Notes: a model not told the origin generated them from the sequence alone. A stretch of 64,000 nt of DNA from Dasypus novemcinctus (GCF_030445035.2 NC_080701.1:25264798-25328797), one strand, 5' to 3'. Shown: positions 23,140 to 36,560, counted from the first letter of the stretch. Numbers and translations are program-made.

Positions 23140-24350
23140 TTCATGCCAGAAACCTGAGAGACAATTTTGATACCTGCTTCTTCTCCAAACTTCATCTCAT
23201 CAATTACCATATTCTGTCATTTCTATCTCCTAAATATTCCTCTCTTCCTCCGAAGCTAGGACTATTGAGTAAGTCAGCATTGCCTCTACCTTGGACTGAT
23301 AAAAAATAGCTTCTTCTCTGGTCTCTCAGCATCACTCTTGCTCTATGTCCATTCTTCACAACACATTAAGTAAGTGTTCTTTCAGAAATGCAAGTCAGAT
23401 CATGCCATTCCCTATTTTAAAACTTCTTATGGGGCCCCTTTATTCCTAGCAAAAGAAGAAGAAAATGTTTAACATGGCTGGCAAAGTGCTGAATGGTTGG
23501 ACCTCCACCTACCTCTTCAACTTCATCTCACATAACTCTTACCTTCTTTCTCTTCCTGAGCTCCAGCCACATTGGGCTTCCTTAAGTTCTTTGAATGTGC
23601 TAAATACTTCCTACGTCAGGACCTTGACCCTACTGGTCCCTCTGCCTGGAATGTTCTTTCACTCCCACATTACTTTGCTTGGTTAGTTCCTACTCAAGAC
23701 TTGTCTCACCTTAATGTTACTTGCAGGAGTTTGAAGTTTGGTGGACCCCAGAAAACCCTGCCATTAAAGCTAACCCATCACTGTGTAAGTGGGCCCATTT
23801 GGTTGAATTACCTCAGTTAAGGGCCTTTGATGGGATCGTGGGACCCAGAGTGGGTCTTAATCCTCTTACTGCAGTCCTTTATAAATGGAGGGATAAAAAG
23901 CCACAGACACAGAGAAAAGCTGGAGACAGAGAGGAACCCCAAAGCTGAGAGAGAAGTTCCCATCAGCCAGAAGCTGCAAGCACTGAGGCCGAGAGAAGGC
24001 AGAGATGGAGACCTGCAGATACTGCCATTGTGTCCTGCCATGTGGGAGGAACCCAAGACAACCGGCAGCCTGTCCTAGGAGAGAAAAACATCACCTGGTG
24101 AAGCCTTAATTTGGACATTTTTACTGCCTCTTAACTACAAGCTTATAAGTTAGTAAATCCCCAGTGTAAGAGCCAACCCATGTCTGGTGTATTGCCCAAC
24201 AGCCTTTAGCAAACTAAAACACTTCTTCTTCAGAAAAGAGTTCCTCAGTCTTCCAAATGAAATCAGGTTACTCCATCATATCCTCTCATATTCCCATTAT
24301 TTCTCCTTTATAAAGAATATCACAATTGTATTTAGTTTATTGATTAGGTA
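23140..24350 (+). mobile_element. L2 LINE 3' region, split by a MaLR-like LTR
   Basis: Clear L2 order: 'caagtcagatcatgccattccct..ttttaaaacttct', 'cacctacctcttcaacttcatctc', 'ctccagccacattgggcttcctt', 'ccctctgcctggaatgttc', then after the LTR 'tttctcctttataaagaatatcacaattg'. Host-wide ancient LINE, interrupted by the LTR at 23722-24221. Confidence 0.8.
23722..24221 (+). mobile_element. Solo LTR, MaLR-like
   Basis: About 500 bp with TG start, a TATA-like 'tttataaatgg', 'gccatgtgggagg', a late A-rich signal 'agttagtaaatcc', and an 'aaactaaaaca' end. The architecture matches MLT1/THE1-like MaLR LTRs. It is a different subfamily from the 5431 group and interrupts an L2. Confidence 0.7.
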
Positions 24351-24357
24351 CTTATAA

Positions 24358-24745
24358 CAGTTCACTGTTGCCACAAAAACACTGCCTAAAAACCACTCCA
24401 AATCTCAGTGACTTAAAATAACAATCACGTATTCTCATGGATCTGCAGGTTAGCTGTGGATGCCTGATCTTAGCCTGGCTCAGATGGTAGGCTTTGCCTT
24501 AAGCTGCAGTAACTGGGGTGGTAGCTCTCCTTCTTACTGAGGTCTGTTCCACATGTCTCTCATCCTCTTCATGCCAGCTAATTATGGCATGTGCTCCTCA
24601 TGATGATGGCAGGGGAGGAAGAGGGCAAACAGATACATGCAAAGCCTAGGTTTAGAACAGGTACACTGTCACATCTCCCCTCTTCCAATGGTCAAAACCA
24701 AAATCAAATGGTGGGGAAATACACCCCATTTCCCCTTCTAAACTC
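24358..24745 (-). mobile_element. Old LTR-like relic
   Basis: Opens with 'cacaaaaacactgcctaaaaaccactccaaatctcagtgacttaaaataacaatca', an order common to several ancient placental LTR relics read on the minus strand. Family not certain. Confidence 0.5.
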
Positions 24746-24774
24746 TAAACTCCATGAGTGCATAGATTTCTGTG

Positions 24775-25300
24775 CTGTATAACAAATTGCCATAAACAAC
24801 TTAAAAATACATGCCCTTAATATCTCACAATTTCTGTGGGTCACAGTTCCGGGCACAGCTCAACTGGGTCCTTTCACGTACCATCAGCCAAGACTGCAAT
24901 GTGTTGATGAGGATGTATTCTTATCTGGAGGTTTGACTGAGAAAAAAATCACATCCAAGCTCCCTTAGGTTATTGACAGAATTAATCTCCTTGCCACTGT
25001 AGGGCTGGGGTTTCCATTTTCTTGCTGGTTATCAGTCAGGAACCACTCTCATCTCCTAGAGGCTGCACACAGTTCCTTGCCATGTGCCTGTCTCCTTAGA
25101 TTGTTCACCACATGGCTGTTTGCTTCTTCAATGTCAATAAGACAGCCAGATGGAGTGTGCCCAAGGTAATCACAAGATAATGTACCATCACCTTTGTCAT
25201 ATTCTATCAACTGGAAGCAGATCAGAGGTCTTGCACACAGTGGGAGAGGATTCTGTAGGGGCTGAGATAATTGGGATCATCTTAGAATTCTTCCTACCAC
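24775..25300 (-). mobile_element. Old MLT1-type LTR relic
   Basis: 'gctgtataacaaattgcc..', 'gtgggtcacagttccgggcacagctc', 'catctggaggtttgactg', 'tccaagctcccttaggttattg', 'gttccttgccatgtgcctgtctcc', 'atcatcttagaattcttcctaccaca' follow an old MaLR LTR on the minus strand. Related in structure to the preceding relic, probably a separate insertion. Confidence 0.6.
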
Positions 25301-25364
25301 AAAGACAGAAGTGATAGACCATTTCTGTCCAGCTCACTTTAGCAGTCCTGTACCTCAAACATAA

Positions 25365-25412
25365 TTTATGTTCAAAAAATACCTGTTGATTGGATGAATG
25401 AATAAAGGAACA
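25365..25412 (+). mobile_element. L2 LINE 3' terminus
   Basis: Short 'gttcaaaaaatacctgttgattggatgaatgaat', the diverged L2 end with its TGAATGA-type tail. Confidence 0.5.
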
Positions 25413-28400
25413 AAGATGATTAAGTAGTGAAATCGGGACTTTCAACTCTGACTGGAAAATTTTTCCATATCCCCAGGCATCCTCTCATAACATCTCCAAC
25501 TTCTTAACTCCCTCTTCAGCTTTATCCCGACCTCTTTCATCTCTGTTCATTCCCTGTGCTTCCTAATTTTCAACTCCATGTTGTCTTATGTTCTCTATCA
25601 TTTTCTTCCTCTACTCTAACTTCTAAAGCCAATGCATTTCCTCTCCAGTCTGTTTTGTCCCTCACCTCCAGGCCCACTATCCACACTGCCTATGATGTCC
25701 TATGCTTAAGAAAAGGAGAAGGAGCAAAACACCTTTGTTATCAGCATAGAGAAAGCATTTTGCTTAAATGAGTGAATAATTGAAAGAATAAATGAAAATA
25801 ATATTTCCAGAAATAGCAAGACATCATGGTTTTGTCAAAGACTGGTCTGCCTTTTGAAGGATCTGAAAGTAGAAACAGCAAGTATGAATGGATAGCCCTG
25901 GAATGAGTATCTGCTGACATGATGGAATAGGAAAGTAATATGTGCCATCTAAACTTTGTGTGGGTATGTATGTGTATGTGTATATGTTGGGAGAATAAAT
26001 TAGGTAGCAATAATAACAAGTCCAGAGTTCTAGTCTTCCAAATCTCTTGACTTAAAATTTAATTTATGTTAGGTGTTTTGCACAGTATTTGGATGTCAGA
26101 CTCAGAAATTATTCCTTTCCCCACTCCACCCCCACATACCACATGCTTTTCACTCCCACCCTTCCAACAGAGTAACAAAGCAATGGTGACCTTCTGTCTG
26201 AGGTGGTTCTGAGTCGAATACATGAAAAGTGTAGGATAAATGCTTGGGTTTGCTAATCAGATCCTTGGTGAGTAGATCCAAGGACCCAGTACAAGTGGGC
26301 AGATTGTCACTGTCACCGCCTGGCACTGACCAGTCTGTGTGAGTTACCATCAGGGCACACAGACACCAGGGGTGCCAGTCGCAGGGTTGGTCTAAGCACG
26401 CTGGAAGTGGGTGAAGTTTATCTGGAGACATCCTCCCAGGTCCCCTCTCACCAGCAAATTTCTCTGTTTGTGTAAACTAAAAGCCTCAAAAGGGAGAGAG
26501 GACAGTAGTTCTGGAAGCCAGGAGAAACTTGAAGATCCAAAGGAATCCTCTTTAGGAGTGGATTCTGGTGTTTGGCACATGCAGGAATAAATCAGAGACT
26601 TTGGAAAGACAAGATCTTCCTCCAACCCACACAGAGAGCAGGCTTTAGTCTCCAGCTTGGCCACTGTGGCCACTGCTAACCCTGAGCTGCAGAACGATAC
26701 GCTCAACTTTACCGCTTGTTTGAATGCTCTGGTCCTATATAAAAACACGCCAATGGTTTGTAGAAGGAGAAACAATGTCCCTGAGGCTGCAGCTTTTATC
26801 AAGGGTCATGCTTTCTGTATCCTGGGATGGGATTGATCCGGGCCTCTGAGAAATGCCTTACAATGGGGAGTCCTGATTTGATCTCAAGTGAAACACTTGT
26901 ATTCCCTAACTTCGGTTTCGTTTCCCTCTAGTCAAACTCTCCAGGTCTCTTTTCCTTTTCTCCAAAATGAGACAGATGGTTTGTTAATTAGGGTTTATTA
27001 GGTGAAGTTGTTATCACAAGGACACCCTAATACAATGGTTCAACTAAGTTACAAGTTTTATGCCTCTCTCTCATAAAATTCAGAAGTCAGTGGTTCAGAG
27101 ATTTGTAGACCAGCTCTACTCAAAATGGTCATCCAGGAGCCAATTTAGCGGGTCAACTTTGCTATTATCACATGTGGCTTCCATCTCTGGAGCCAGAGCA
27201 GCAGGAATGGGGAGAAAGAAGGTCTAGGGGTTTCCTCTTTAAAGAGATTACCCAGAATGTCATACAGGTAGGCCACACCTACCTGCAAAGAAGGTTGGGA
27301 AATTTAGCCTGTAATTGGTGGGTCAAGTATCCAGTTGAAGCTGGAAGAGAGGTGAAGAAGAGTTCTATTAGTAAAGGGGAAAGGGAAGAAAGGAGATGGG
27401 AAGACAGTTTCTACCGTGGACATGATGATCTTGAAAGTTCTGCTGGTGCTTCGAAATAAAGAGGATAGCTTCTTTAACCATTTCACAATCTTTCCTAAGT
27501 AGCAACTTCATCCTGTTTTCACTTCTTTGCTCGGAATAGTCCATTTTGTTGTTAGGCACATTTCACAATCTGTACCTCACCCTGATCTTTCATCTTTCTG
27601 ACACCATTCATATGGTTCAGCTGGTTTATATGCCTCCTCTTCCATCTTTTGCATAATCACTCTTAAAATCTTTAAGCTTTATGGGCAGTTATGTATTTTT
27701 TTAGCTCTCTCTCTTTTCTTCCCCCTTGCTATTGTTCCTGGTGAATGACTGGGTTTTCACATGCCTGGGTTATTTTCTGATTTGTTTCCCCCTTGGTAAT
27801 CTCTTTTCCTAATAAATTAGGCATTAATCTGACCATGCCCAATATCCTCTTCCTTTAATTTCTCCTGAGGATCCCATACCATACAATGTTCAGATGTGGC
27901 AGACAGACTTAAGTCTAGAACAGCAGTTTCCCTCATCATTTATGCCCCCCCTTTTGAAAGTTGAAAGAGATGAAGGCAAGTCCAAAGGCTTGATTTTCAA
28001 TAGAATAAGTATTTCCCCTGAATACTTCTTCCTTGTTCTAAAGGAACATTTCAATACTTCTTCTTCACCTGGAAATGGCCATGGCAAATTACTCAGTTCC
28101 CAGCTTTTGGCTGGAGTCTCTCTTGCTAGCCTACTGGCTCTCTGCTCTACTCATCACTGTCCAACCCCACTCAGCAGATGCAGCCAGCCTGCACCAGTGT
28201 GCCATGGATGGCTCTTGCCCAGATGGTACCTTTGCCTCTTGAGCCACCTTTCCCTTCTTCTGTATTCTTAGATCGATCCAGTGATGACTCTCACTGTCAG
28301 AAAAGAATGGATACCTTGCCTGGATGGCGGAAGAGTGGGAACAAAGTGTGCAGAGCTAAAGGAAAGGGGCAGAGAGCCAAGGAGAAAACTGAAAATGAGC

Positions 28401-28948
28401 AGAGGCTTGGCTGGAGCTTTCCTCCAGGGGACATTGCTGACAGAATCCCTGAGTTTTCAACTGATGGCAGCAAAGGAAGGGGGTACAGCCAGCTGGCTAA
28501 GTGGCCCTAGGAAGTAAGAAGTTTCTGGACTGACTGGTTCTCAAGAGTTCCCTTGGGGGTGCAGAAAAGGGAAACAAGCCACTGTCCACTAGATCAAATG
28601 AGAGAGTGGCAGCCTCTGGGGAACAGATTCAGGAGAAAGAATGAGGAACTCTGGACACCAGTCTTCAAGGTGTGGGTGAAGAATACAGCCATAGGAGGAA
28701 AAGGGCCAGAAACCACAAGTCCACGTGCACAACTTGGGAATTCTACCTTTTGGTGGAGAAAGAACTAGAGACACTCAGTAAGCTCCATGGGACTTCTCCA
28801 AAGTATATTTCATGATAAATCTTGGCTCAGCAAAGTTTGTTCCAGTCCATTCATGTTTTCCAGGTGAGGTAAATAAGGAAATTGGTGCTGAAACAGAAAA
28901 CGGAGTCCAAAGGGAGTCTTCTGTTTCTGTTTTTCAGAGGCAGAAATT
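25413..28948. other. No firm feature recognised
   Basis: About 3.5 kb. The piece 26985-27330 has the flavour of an ancient LTR-like relic on the minus strand but I cannot name it. A TG/TA-rich run lies near 25955-25987. The 136-codon minus frame at 26392-26802 and the 125-codon plus frame at 27894-28271 show no known domain. Confidence 0.4.
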
Positions 28949-28959
28949 TTAATAACAAC

Positions 28960-29179
28960 AGGAAGCTTATATGGCTCAAGCAGCTGAGCTCCTGCTTCCC
29001 ACATGGGAGGTCCCAGGTTTGGTTCCCAGTGCCTCCTAAAAACAAAACAAAAACAAGCAAACAAGCAAACAAATGAAAAAATCAACTCGGGGGGCTGATG
29101 TAGCTCAATGGTTGAGCACTGGCTTCCTACTTACAAGGTCCCAGGTTCAACCCCAGCCCCTGTACCTCAAAAAAAAAAA
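28960..29179 (+). mobile_element. DAS-SINE, tRNA dimer
   Basis: Two tRNA-Ala-like monomers with A boxes (TATGGCTCAAGC; TGTAGCTCAATGG) and B boxes (GGTTTGGTTCC diverged; GGTTCAACCC), an A-rich linker and an A tail. The flanking duplication TTAATAACAACAG is perfect at 28949-28961 and 29180-29192. Confidence 0.95.
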
Positions 29180-29192
29180 TTAATAACAACAG

Positions 29193-29551
29193 TGGTTGAA
29201 CTGAGACTGAAGTCACCCTGATTTGAGTATTGTTCAGGCCAAGAAAAAAATATTTGAAACAGTTTCCATCAGAACATAGTACTGGAAATAACTTCTGCCT
29301 ATTTTGGATTTAAAAACACCCTCAGAATCAGTTCCAGATTTAGCAGGGGAGGAAGGCGGTCAGGGCAGTAATAATTTGGGTCTGATGCAGCCTTCGTCTG
29401 TGCAGAGAGAATCTCTTCTCCTACAGTTTCTTCCACTTAAATAGATTTTAAAATCTGATCAGAATTATGGCCTCATCTATTAATGTAAGAATTAATAGCC
29501 TCATCTATTGCTCAAGGAAAGGGAAAGACAGTGACTCCCCCACTGAGGTGT
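29193..29551. other. No feature recognised
   Basis: About 360 bp with nothing assignable. A 'cctcatctatt' phrase occurs twice near 29472-29505. Confidence 0.45.
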
Positions 29552-29556
29552 GAGGG

Positions 29557-29973
29557 TGTGCTGGTTAGAAGCTGTATGTACCCCAGAAAAGCACATTCAT
29601 AAATCTAATCCATTCCTGTGGATGTGGACCTATTGTAAGTAGGACCTTTTGATGAGGTGTGACCCACCTCATTCAGGATGTGTGAGTGTATATTTCTATT
29701 ACTGGAGAAGAGAGAAAGCCATGGAAGCAAGAAGCTGAAAACAATGAAACCCAGAAGAAAAGGAAGAGATCAGCCAGTGCCACCATGTGCCTTGCCATAT
29801 GACAGAGGAGCCAGGGATCACTGGCGGCTGGTCTTTGGGAAGAAAGCATCGCCTTGAAGATGCCTTGGTTTGGATATTTTTCTCAGCCTCAAAATTGTAA
29901 GCTAATAAATCTCCATTGTTCAAGCCAAACCACTTCATGGTATTTGCTTTAAGCAACCTAGGAAACTAAGTCA
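29557..29973 (+). mobile_element. Solo LTR, MaLR-like
   Basis: TG...CA ends, 'ccatgtgccttgccatatgacagagga' type block, the polyadenylation context 'taagctaataaatctcc', and the end 'aaactaagtca'. A near-perfect 5-bp duplication, GAGGG/GAGGC, flanks it. Same subfamily as 34309-34716 and, on the minus strand, 40550-40768. Confidence 0.8.
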
Positions 29974-32900
29974 GAGGCAATGGGGGGATCCTGCCAAATT
30001 TCCTGGGAATATTGGGGCATGGCAACAAGACAGGAGACAAGACAGGACATTTATGGGCATTATACTCAAAGGGGCTGCCTTCCCAGGCCCTGTTCTCTTG
30101 GCCCTTTCAGTGTGAGGCAAACCTCATTTTCTATTTTAATTGAACCCTACAGTTATCTAAGTTACTCTAGGGCTCCTTTAAACTCTGGAGAAATCCATGA
30201 CACAGAACCAGTATCTTGCATGATCAGAGATACCACCAAGTTTCCCAGAAGTCCAGGTAGACCTAAAAAAATACAAACAAATCTCCCTTTGAGCTTCCCC
30301 TTTTCCCCACAAGCATTTTATAAGTGAAATCAGACTCAGATAAAAATTTCAGCTGCCTTAAAAGCGAAGTATTTTCCAAAAGGCTAGTCCAAGTATGTTG
30401 CATTGGAAGGAAATACAGATAAAGGTAAGAAACTGTCTTGCATGTATGTATCTTGGTAATGATGGCAAAGGAAGGGTTATGAGCTGATTGAATGTAATGT
30501 CAAGACTCTATTAGGCATCAGTATGAATTGGCTCCATAAATCTTGGGCACAAGAAACAATACGTTCCTTTATTTTTTTGTAAATCAGCTTAAACCTGCTC
30601 TGCCTCTATCCATCGGGTTGGCAGGAAATTCAATCTCAATTTTCAATTCCTTTTGGGTCATAAGAAAAAATAAATCCTAGGTTTACACAATTCAGGAAAC
30701 TCAGGAAGGGCCTCCTGTTGTCAGAGTTCATTGACCGCTTTGATCTCAATGTCCAAGCCTGGGTGAACCATTTTAGGTTTGGAGGTTCTAGGCATCCTCC
30801 CTCCCAGCCAAGAAGGAGCAACAGGAACCCTTCACAGCTCTTAAGGAGGTGGCGCTTCCTGTTCAATCCTCCAGACCTCTCCACACTTACTCCATCTGAG
30901 GTCCTATGTCCTCCAGCAGCCCACTGTGTGGAGGCAAAGCATAGCATCTGATGTCCAAGGAGTCCATCACCTCTCCATCCTTCTTCTTCAGGCATGCACC
31001 TCCTCCTTGTGAAGAGTCAATCTTCCCTTCAACCAGAGAAATCCTCCCCCTCTGGGATAAGTCAGCTCCTCCCCTCCACAAGCCTATACTTGTTGGTTCC
31101 CTGGGGTGAGAAATGTCCAGCTCTCCAGAGCACAGAGCCCTGGCTGTCCTTGAGAGGCGGTGGAAAATACTTCTCATTCTTTCAGAAAGTTCCTACAGTC
31201 TGCCTGGAAAACAAGAGCGAATGCATTCCTCAGTAAGGTTGTACCACCTCACAATTGTGGAGCTCACTTCCTCCTTATCCTCCATGGGTGATTCTCCTGA
31301 CTCCCTGCGTTTATGTGGAGAGGTGAGGGAAGGGCAAGACAAAGCCTGGGGTCCAGGCTTTATTCTCTTTCTTCCATTCACTACACAAAGACACCCAAAT
31401 ATGGAAGAAGTAGGGGTTGAACCCAGCTAGCACTTCTTCATCTAGCTCTTTGCCCTACTGCAAGGCTGTGTTTGACTGGAGGGGGTGCCTTTTGCTAATT
31501 CATACAGAGGTACTACTTGGCCTTGTGGTAGCCCCATACCCATCAATCTGTGTGCCCCTCAAGGACGCCCTGTGAGAGTTACACTTAAGAGAGGAGTACC
31601 AGCAGGAAGGGAGAAAATGGGAAGAGGCCGGCCCCTCCCTCTGCCCCCAGGAACAATTCATCAGCACTGACAGGATGGAAGCTAGCCCAGCATGCTGGAA
31701 AGATGTGGTCCAACTCAGCTTCTCTCTGTGGTGGCTCAAGCCAGGCCCAAGTGGGAACATCTCCTTCTGGACTGTCTCTTCCTGGAAACCCTTTTTTCCA
31801 GCTGGGGCAACATGCTTAGCTTACTGGAAAAATCTCTTGAAAAAGAGTTGGGAAACAGTGGGTTGTTATCTCTTTATGTGGCCTTTGGTGGATCTTCAGT
31901 TTCCCAACACTAGAATATCAAGTCCTATTTAGGGAGGCTGAAACTAATAAGGAAAATGCTGAGAACCACACAAATAGAAGTAACAGAGAGAAGTAAGAGT
32001 ATTGTTAGGTTAAAGGGAACTTTCTTCCTCTCCCAGATCAGATCTTTGACCCTGCAAGAGTTTCTCTACAAAGAAAGAATGAAGAAGGCCATAAGGAAGC
32101 TGGGAGAGATCATTGAAACTTCTACAGAGAGGCACGTCTCCTGTTTCAGCCTGGCAGGAAAGGATGGATGGCATAATCCAGTCTTTCCAAACTCCTACCC
32201 ACAGTTCCAGGAGCTTCAAAAACATCCATCTACTTGGGTTGCATCTTGTGATAATATTTGCTCCACTTAGAGAGAGCAGCCCATGCTCTATGACCCTCTT
32301 GAAGCCTTCAGCCCTCCTCAATCACATCCAGACCATGTGCCCTGCTCTGGGGAAGAAATGAAAATGGGGGGGAGGAGGGAGGTATGCAAGGGGTCTAGAG
32401 GCAAGAGGCCCAAAGGGAAGGACAGCAAACCATGGTTGTGCTTCCATACATCCCCAGCCAGAGCAGTCTTGGACTCTAAAAACAGTTTCATGACGTAAAC
32501 CCCAGAACAAAGACTTCTTTGGCTCCAGGAGTAAAAATCTCAGTTTGGAATTTGACCAAAGGCTTTGTTACAAATACTTTACATGACACAGCCTATTAAG
32601 ATCTCCAGCTAATTGTTCCCAGTTTTGTAATCTCTGAGGCGAAAATTCCAGCCAGGTCAATTAAGAGGATTGGATTTGCTCTACCAAGGACCTCTCATGT
32701 TCCTGTAAACTAAGCAGGGGGTGACGTATTATCCAGTTCAGAAGTTTGTCGCTGTGACTTGGCCTAAAGTCTCTGTTCACTCCCCACCCTGCTGGGTTCT
32801 CTCACCCTGTCACTTTAGGGGGTGACCATGGAGACTTAAAGAAGGGGCACGGGAAGAAGTGCACTTTATCAAGGCTCAAACTGAGGCAGCCTCTCTGACC

Positions 32901-33213
32901 GCAAGCGCGTTCGAGTGCGTTTGCTCCTGGAGCTGCTGCTGAAAGCTCCAGCCTTGTGCTTTATAAGTCAAAACGTACCCTCAGGCAAAACCTACCCTCT
33001 GGCTTTTATTAGTGAAGCTCCAGGACTCAGCAGGGGCAGTCAGGCTCTCCGACAGCCCAGATCTCCCACAGGAAGACCCAAGCTCAGGAGCAGAAATGAT
33101 GGAAGTCGAGATCTCAGAAAATAGTGGCGACGGCATTTGGCCCATGGCTCAGGCCCAACAGAAGATTTGCAAAAAGAAAATGGCTTTGAATCTATAGCTG
33201 TAAGGGCCTCTCT

Positions 33214-33220
<7 letters not shown>
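29974..33220. other. No feature recognised
   Basis: About 3.2 kb without an assignable gene or repeat; the 119-codon and 105-codon frames here carry no domain. Confidence 0.45.

Positions 33221-33245
<25 letters not shown>
33221..33245 (+). repeat. Poly-A tract
   Basis: Twenty-four As. No AATAAA signal and no recognisable mRNA or SINE body precede it, so its origin is open. Confidence 0.85.
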
Positions 33246-33569
33246 CTTGACTAAAATAGATATGGATCGTTTCCTCAATGCACCCCAGGCAGGGGCTGGG
33301 TGAATGGGAATCATTTAACACATGTCCCCCCCGTAATCATCCCAAACCACTAAGATCAGTGAAAGCAAGGAACATTATAATTTCTGAACGTTCCCAGATC
33401 CAGGGGCCAAACAGACCCTCCCCACCCAATGCGATGGGAAGTTACACACAAGATAGCAGAATAAATGTTCAATCTGGCCAAGATATGCTCTTAAAATTGA
33501 GTTGGAAAAGCTCCTCCAGATTCTTATTCCCTGGCATTTTTTGCTTGGTTTCTTTTTAAAATTAATCCA

Positions 33570-33735
33570 TTATTGTTTCATCCATTGAAACAAAAAGTTC
33601 ATCAAGAACTTTTTGAGGGACTCTTACATGCTAGTTTCTGTGCTAGGAGCTGGAGAATATAAGGAGCAAAACTGGTCATCTTCTTGCCCTTGTGGCACTT
33701 ACAGTCTAATTGTGGGGATTTTCAGAGGGTACCTG
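33570..33735 (-). mobile_element. L2 LINE 3' fragment
   Basis: 'tttttgagggactcttacatgctagtttctgtgctaggagctgg', '..cttgcccttgtggcacttacagtctaattgtgggg' follow the L2 3' UTR read on the minus strand. Confidence 0.65.
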
Positions 33736-34305
33736 GAGATACTACATTCTATGGCAGCTTATTTTGTTTGGGGGTTTGTTTTTGCCTGTGTGATTTGGAG
33801 GACCTGGCAACTGAAGATGATGATTTAGGGTCTAATTCTTGTAAATATTACTTTTACTTGTTCTGTTCTTAATAAATGACACCTCGGACTCTACCTAATA
33901 GCTCCTTTGGCCAAAACTACCCCAGTGATCTCTCCTGAATTGTTTGGAAATGTTAGGGCGATGATGAGCTCATGAGCTGCTGTCACTGATTCAAGTCAGA
34001 GCTCAAGAATAACCCTCAAGTGACCTCTGAGGCCTTGGGCCTTGCGTGCTGTGGTTGTTTCTTAGTTGCCAGGTTCTGCAGCGGCACCTGTGGAGCATTT
34101 ACTCTTGAACAGCTGCCCTGGAGAGATGTCTCTTCTTGTGGGTGACGACGTTTTCCTGGAGATGAAGCTGTGTTCGGGCACCTCATGCCAAGAGTTTAGA
34201 TTCAGGATGGAATCCATGTGGAGGGTGGGTCTTGGCAACAAAAGCCCCTTCCAAGGTAGGTTAGTTGCTAAGGAGAAGTGAAGCTCCTTATAACAAGGCA
34301 TGGAA
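33736..34305. other. No feature recognised
   Basis: About 570 bp with nothing assignable. Confidence 0.45.
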
Positions 34306-34308
34306 GCT

Positions 34309-34716
34309 GTGGTAGGTTCAATTTTATACCCCAGGAAAAGACATGTCCTTAATCTTAATCTATCCCCACAGGGTAAACCCATTGTAAATAGGACCTCTAA
34401 AATTTGTTGTTTTTAGCTAAGATGTGGCCCAACTGAATGAGGTTGGCTGTTAATTATATTGCTGGAGGCTTTATGAAGAGAAAGCTGCATGGAAAAGCAG
34501 CAGCCGAAGTCAACAGAGCGCAGAAGAGAAAGAAGAAGGCACGGCCATGTGCATTGCCATGTGACAGAAGAGCCAGCGGCCAGCCCCAGAGTTCATGGAG
34601 AAAGTATCGCCTTGCTAATGCCTTCATTTTGGGGCTTCTTGCCTCAAAACCAGGAGTCACTAAATTCCTGTTGTTTAAGCCTGTTGTTTTAGCAGGACCC
34701 TGGGAAACCAAGGTTC
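34309..34716 (+). mobile_element. Solo LTR, MaLR-like
   Basis: Matches the 29557 copy in order: 'ttataccccaggaaaagacatg', 'ccattgtaaataggacct', 'catgtgcattgccatgtgacagaagagcc', 'gagaaagtatcgccttgctaatgcctt', 'tcctgttgtttaagcc', 'gggaaaccaag'. Right edge approximate; no convincing duplication. Confidence 0.78.
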
Positions 34717-36060
34717 ATGCCTGCCTGAATACTCATCTCCAGTGTTTTCAACCCAACGGGAGAATAGCTGCTGCAGAAACAGGCCTGACCCACACAGATT
34801 TTTGAGGCTACAGCTAGGAAACTGCCTTTTAGGCTGGCCTCCTAATTTAACCAGCCGTTAGCACCAGTCGTCTTCCCCTCCAACCACCAGAAAGCATTTC
34901 CTTTGGGTCTTCTAATTGTACTGTCCCCTGTCTTTAAATCTCAGAACCCAGCTTCATGGTGAAGTGCTGAGCCTGAAAAACACGGCTGCTAGAGGGCCCC
35001 ATGGTTGGGCAGCCACCACCGGGGACTCGCTCATAAATGTGGAGTGGTCAGGAGCCTCAACCATCTCCTAACTTTCCAGTCCACAGTACTGTCTATTCCT
35101 CCATCTCCTACCTAGATGTGGGTTTTCTATTTACCTTCTGAAGAAAATCAGTTCCAAATGTGTATTGGCCATGTTCCTAAAAGCTGTTAATACTCATGCT
35201 TAATCATTTTATAAATATTTCCTACAGTGTCCCCTCACCAAAGCCAAAAGGGCCAATTTCATATTCCTTTCTCTTTCCCCATTTTTCCCCGATCTCTTCC
35301 TTTCTTCCTTCTCACCTCCTTCTCCCTGCAGCAGGGGGAGTGGGAAAGGGCACAAGGGTCCCAGACTTCTGTTTATGCAGAGGAATTATTCTCAAGGCAA
35401 CAATTTCCCCAACAACAATGTAATTATGAAATATTACCCAAACACATTGGGTATTATTGAAAGTGCCATTTCTGGATCCTGGCCAAGAGCTTTGGAAGAA
35501 ATGGAACTCAAAGGAGGAAAAGAAGGAGAAAAATTATGGAACATGTCCCCCCTGCAGTCCTGCTAGTGAATTAAACCACATGTAAGTTTTCTAGAAGAGC
35601 ACAGCAGAAAGCAAAAGCTCTGAAGCACATGTGTAAGAGCAGAGGTCTTGTTTCAGGGATTGTGAAAATTAGCGGCTGAAACAATATAACATGAAGTTTG
35701 GGAGCATGTGGAAGTGATTAAGCACTGTTGCCATGTACAGTTAAGAGTTGTTAACTAGCATCTTACTACCGGCTACTTGGAGACAGGATTTGGGTAAACA
35801 TGGAGCTATGCTCAGTAACTCAACCAGGGCTTATGAGGCCCCTGGCCGTCAAGGGTGACATTTATACCTGAAAAAGAGTTGGAGTCAATGACATAACAAA
35901 TTCCTAGTAAAACAAACACTGGAGAGATAGTAGTACAGAAACCTCTTCAACGGGATTGTACTTATAAATGCTTGGGGCTGAGAGGAGTCGCTGGCTTCTC
36001 GTCCTGCCTCTGGTACCAAGTCACCACAAAGAAACATCCAAAAGCACCAGTGTGCTCAAT
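34717..36060. other. No feature recognised
   Basis: About 1.3 kb with no assignable feature. Confidence 0.45.
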
Positions 36061-36069
36061 CCCTTTGTC

Positions 36070-36500
36070 TTTCAGTTGTTTCATTCATGTGTTCATTTAT
36101 CAACTTATTCATAAATATATTCAGTCAAAATGTACTGAGTAACTACAATGAACATGTACTATGGGCAAAGCAGAGATCTGGTCTCTACTCTTAAAAATCT
36201 TACAATGTAATGAAAACAGAAATCCAACATTTAGAACAAGCTAAATCAATAGCAAAAGACGGCGTATACAAAAATGGTAAAGGAAACTTGCAAACAAGAA
36301 ACTTTCAAGGACTTTAGAGGAGGAAGATGGGATTGCTGTGATCCAGGGCAATTCTGAAAAGGATGGGACTTGAGTCAGACTATGGATGAGTGGAGAGATG
36401 TGTTCCAGGTAAGATAGGGCAAGTTCATAGTGGAGGTAAAATCCTTTCCTTAGTGCTCCATTCATTCTTAAGAGTTGTGCAAGAGCAATGCCATCAAGGA
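36070..36500 (-). mobile_element. L2 LINE 3' fragment
   Basis: 'tcattcatgtgttcatttatcaac..', 'atgtactatgggcaaagcagagatctggtctctactcttaaaaatcttacaatgtaatg' fit the minus-strand L2 end with its TCATTCA-type terminus. The rest grades into diverged L2-like sequence. Confidence 0.6.
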
Positions 36501-36560
36501 CAAGGATAATTAGATGAGCTTGACACTGATGAATGTACAACAGAAAGCATGGCCAGGGCC

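Noticed and set aside
33221-33245. A retrocopy ending in this poly-A tract
   Set aside because: No polyadenylation signal, recognisable message or target duplication could be found before it.
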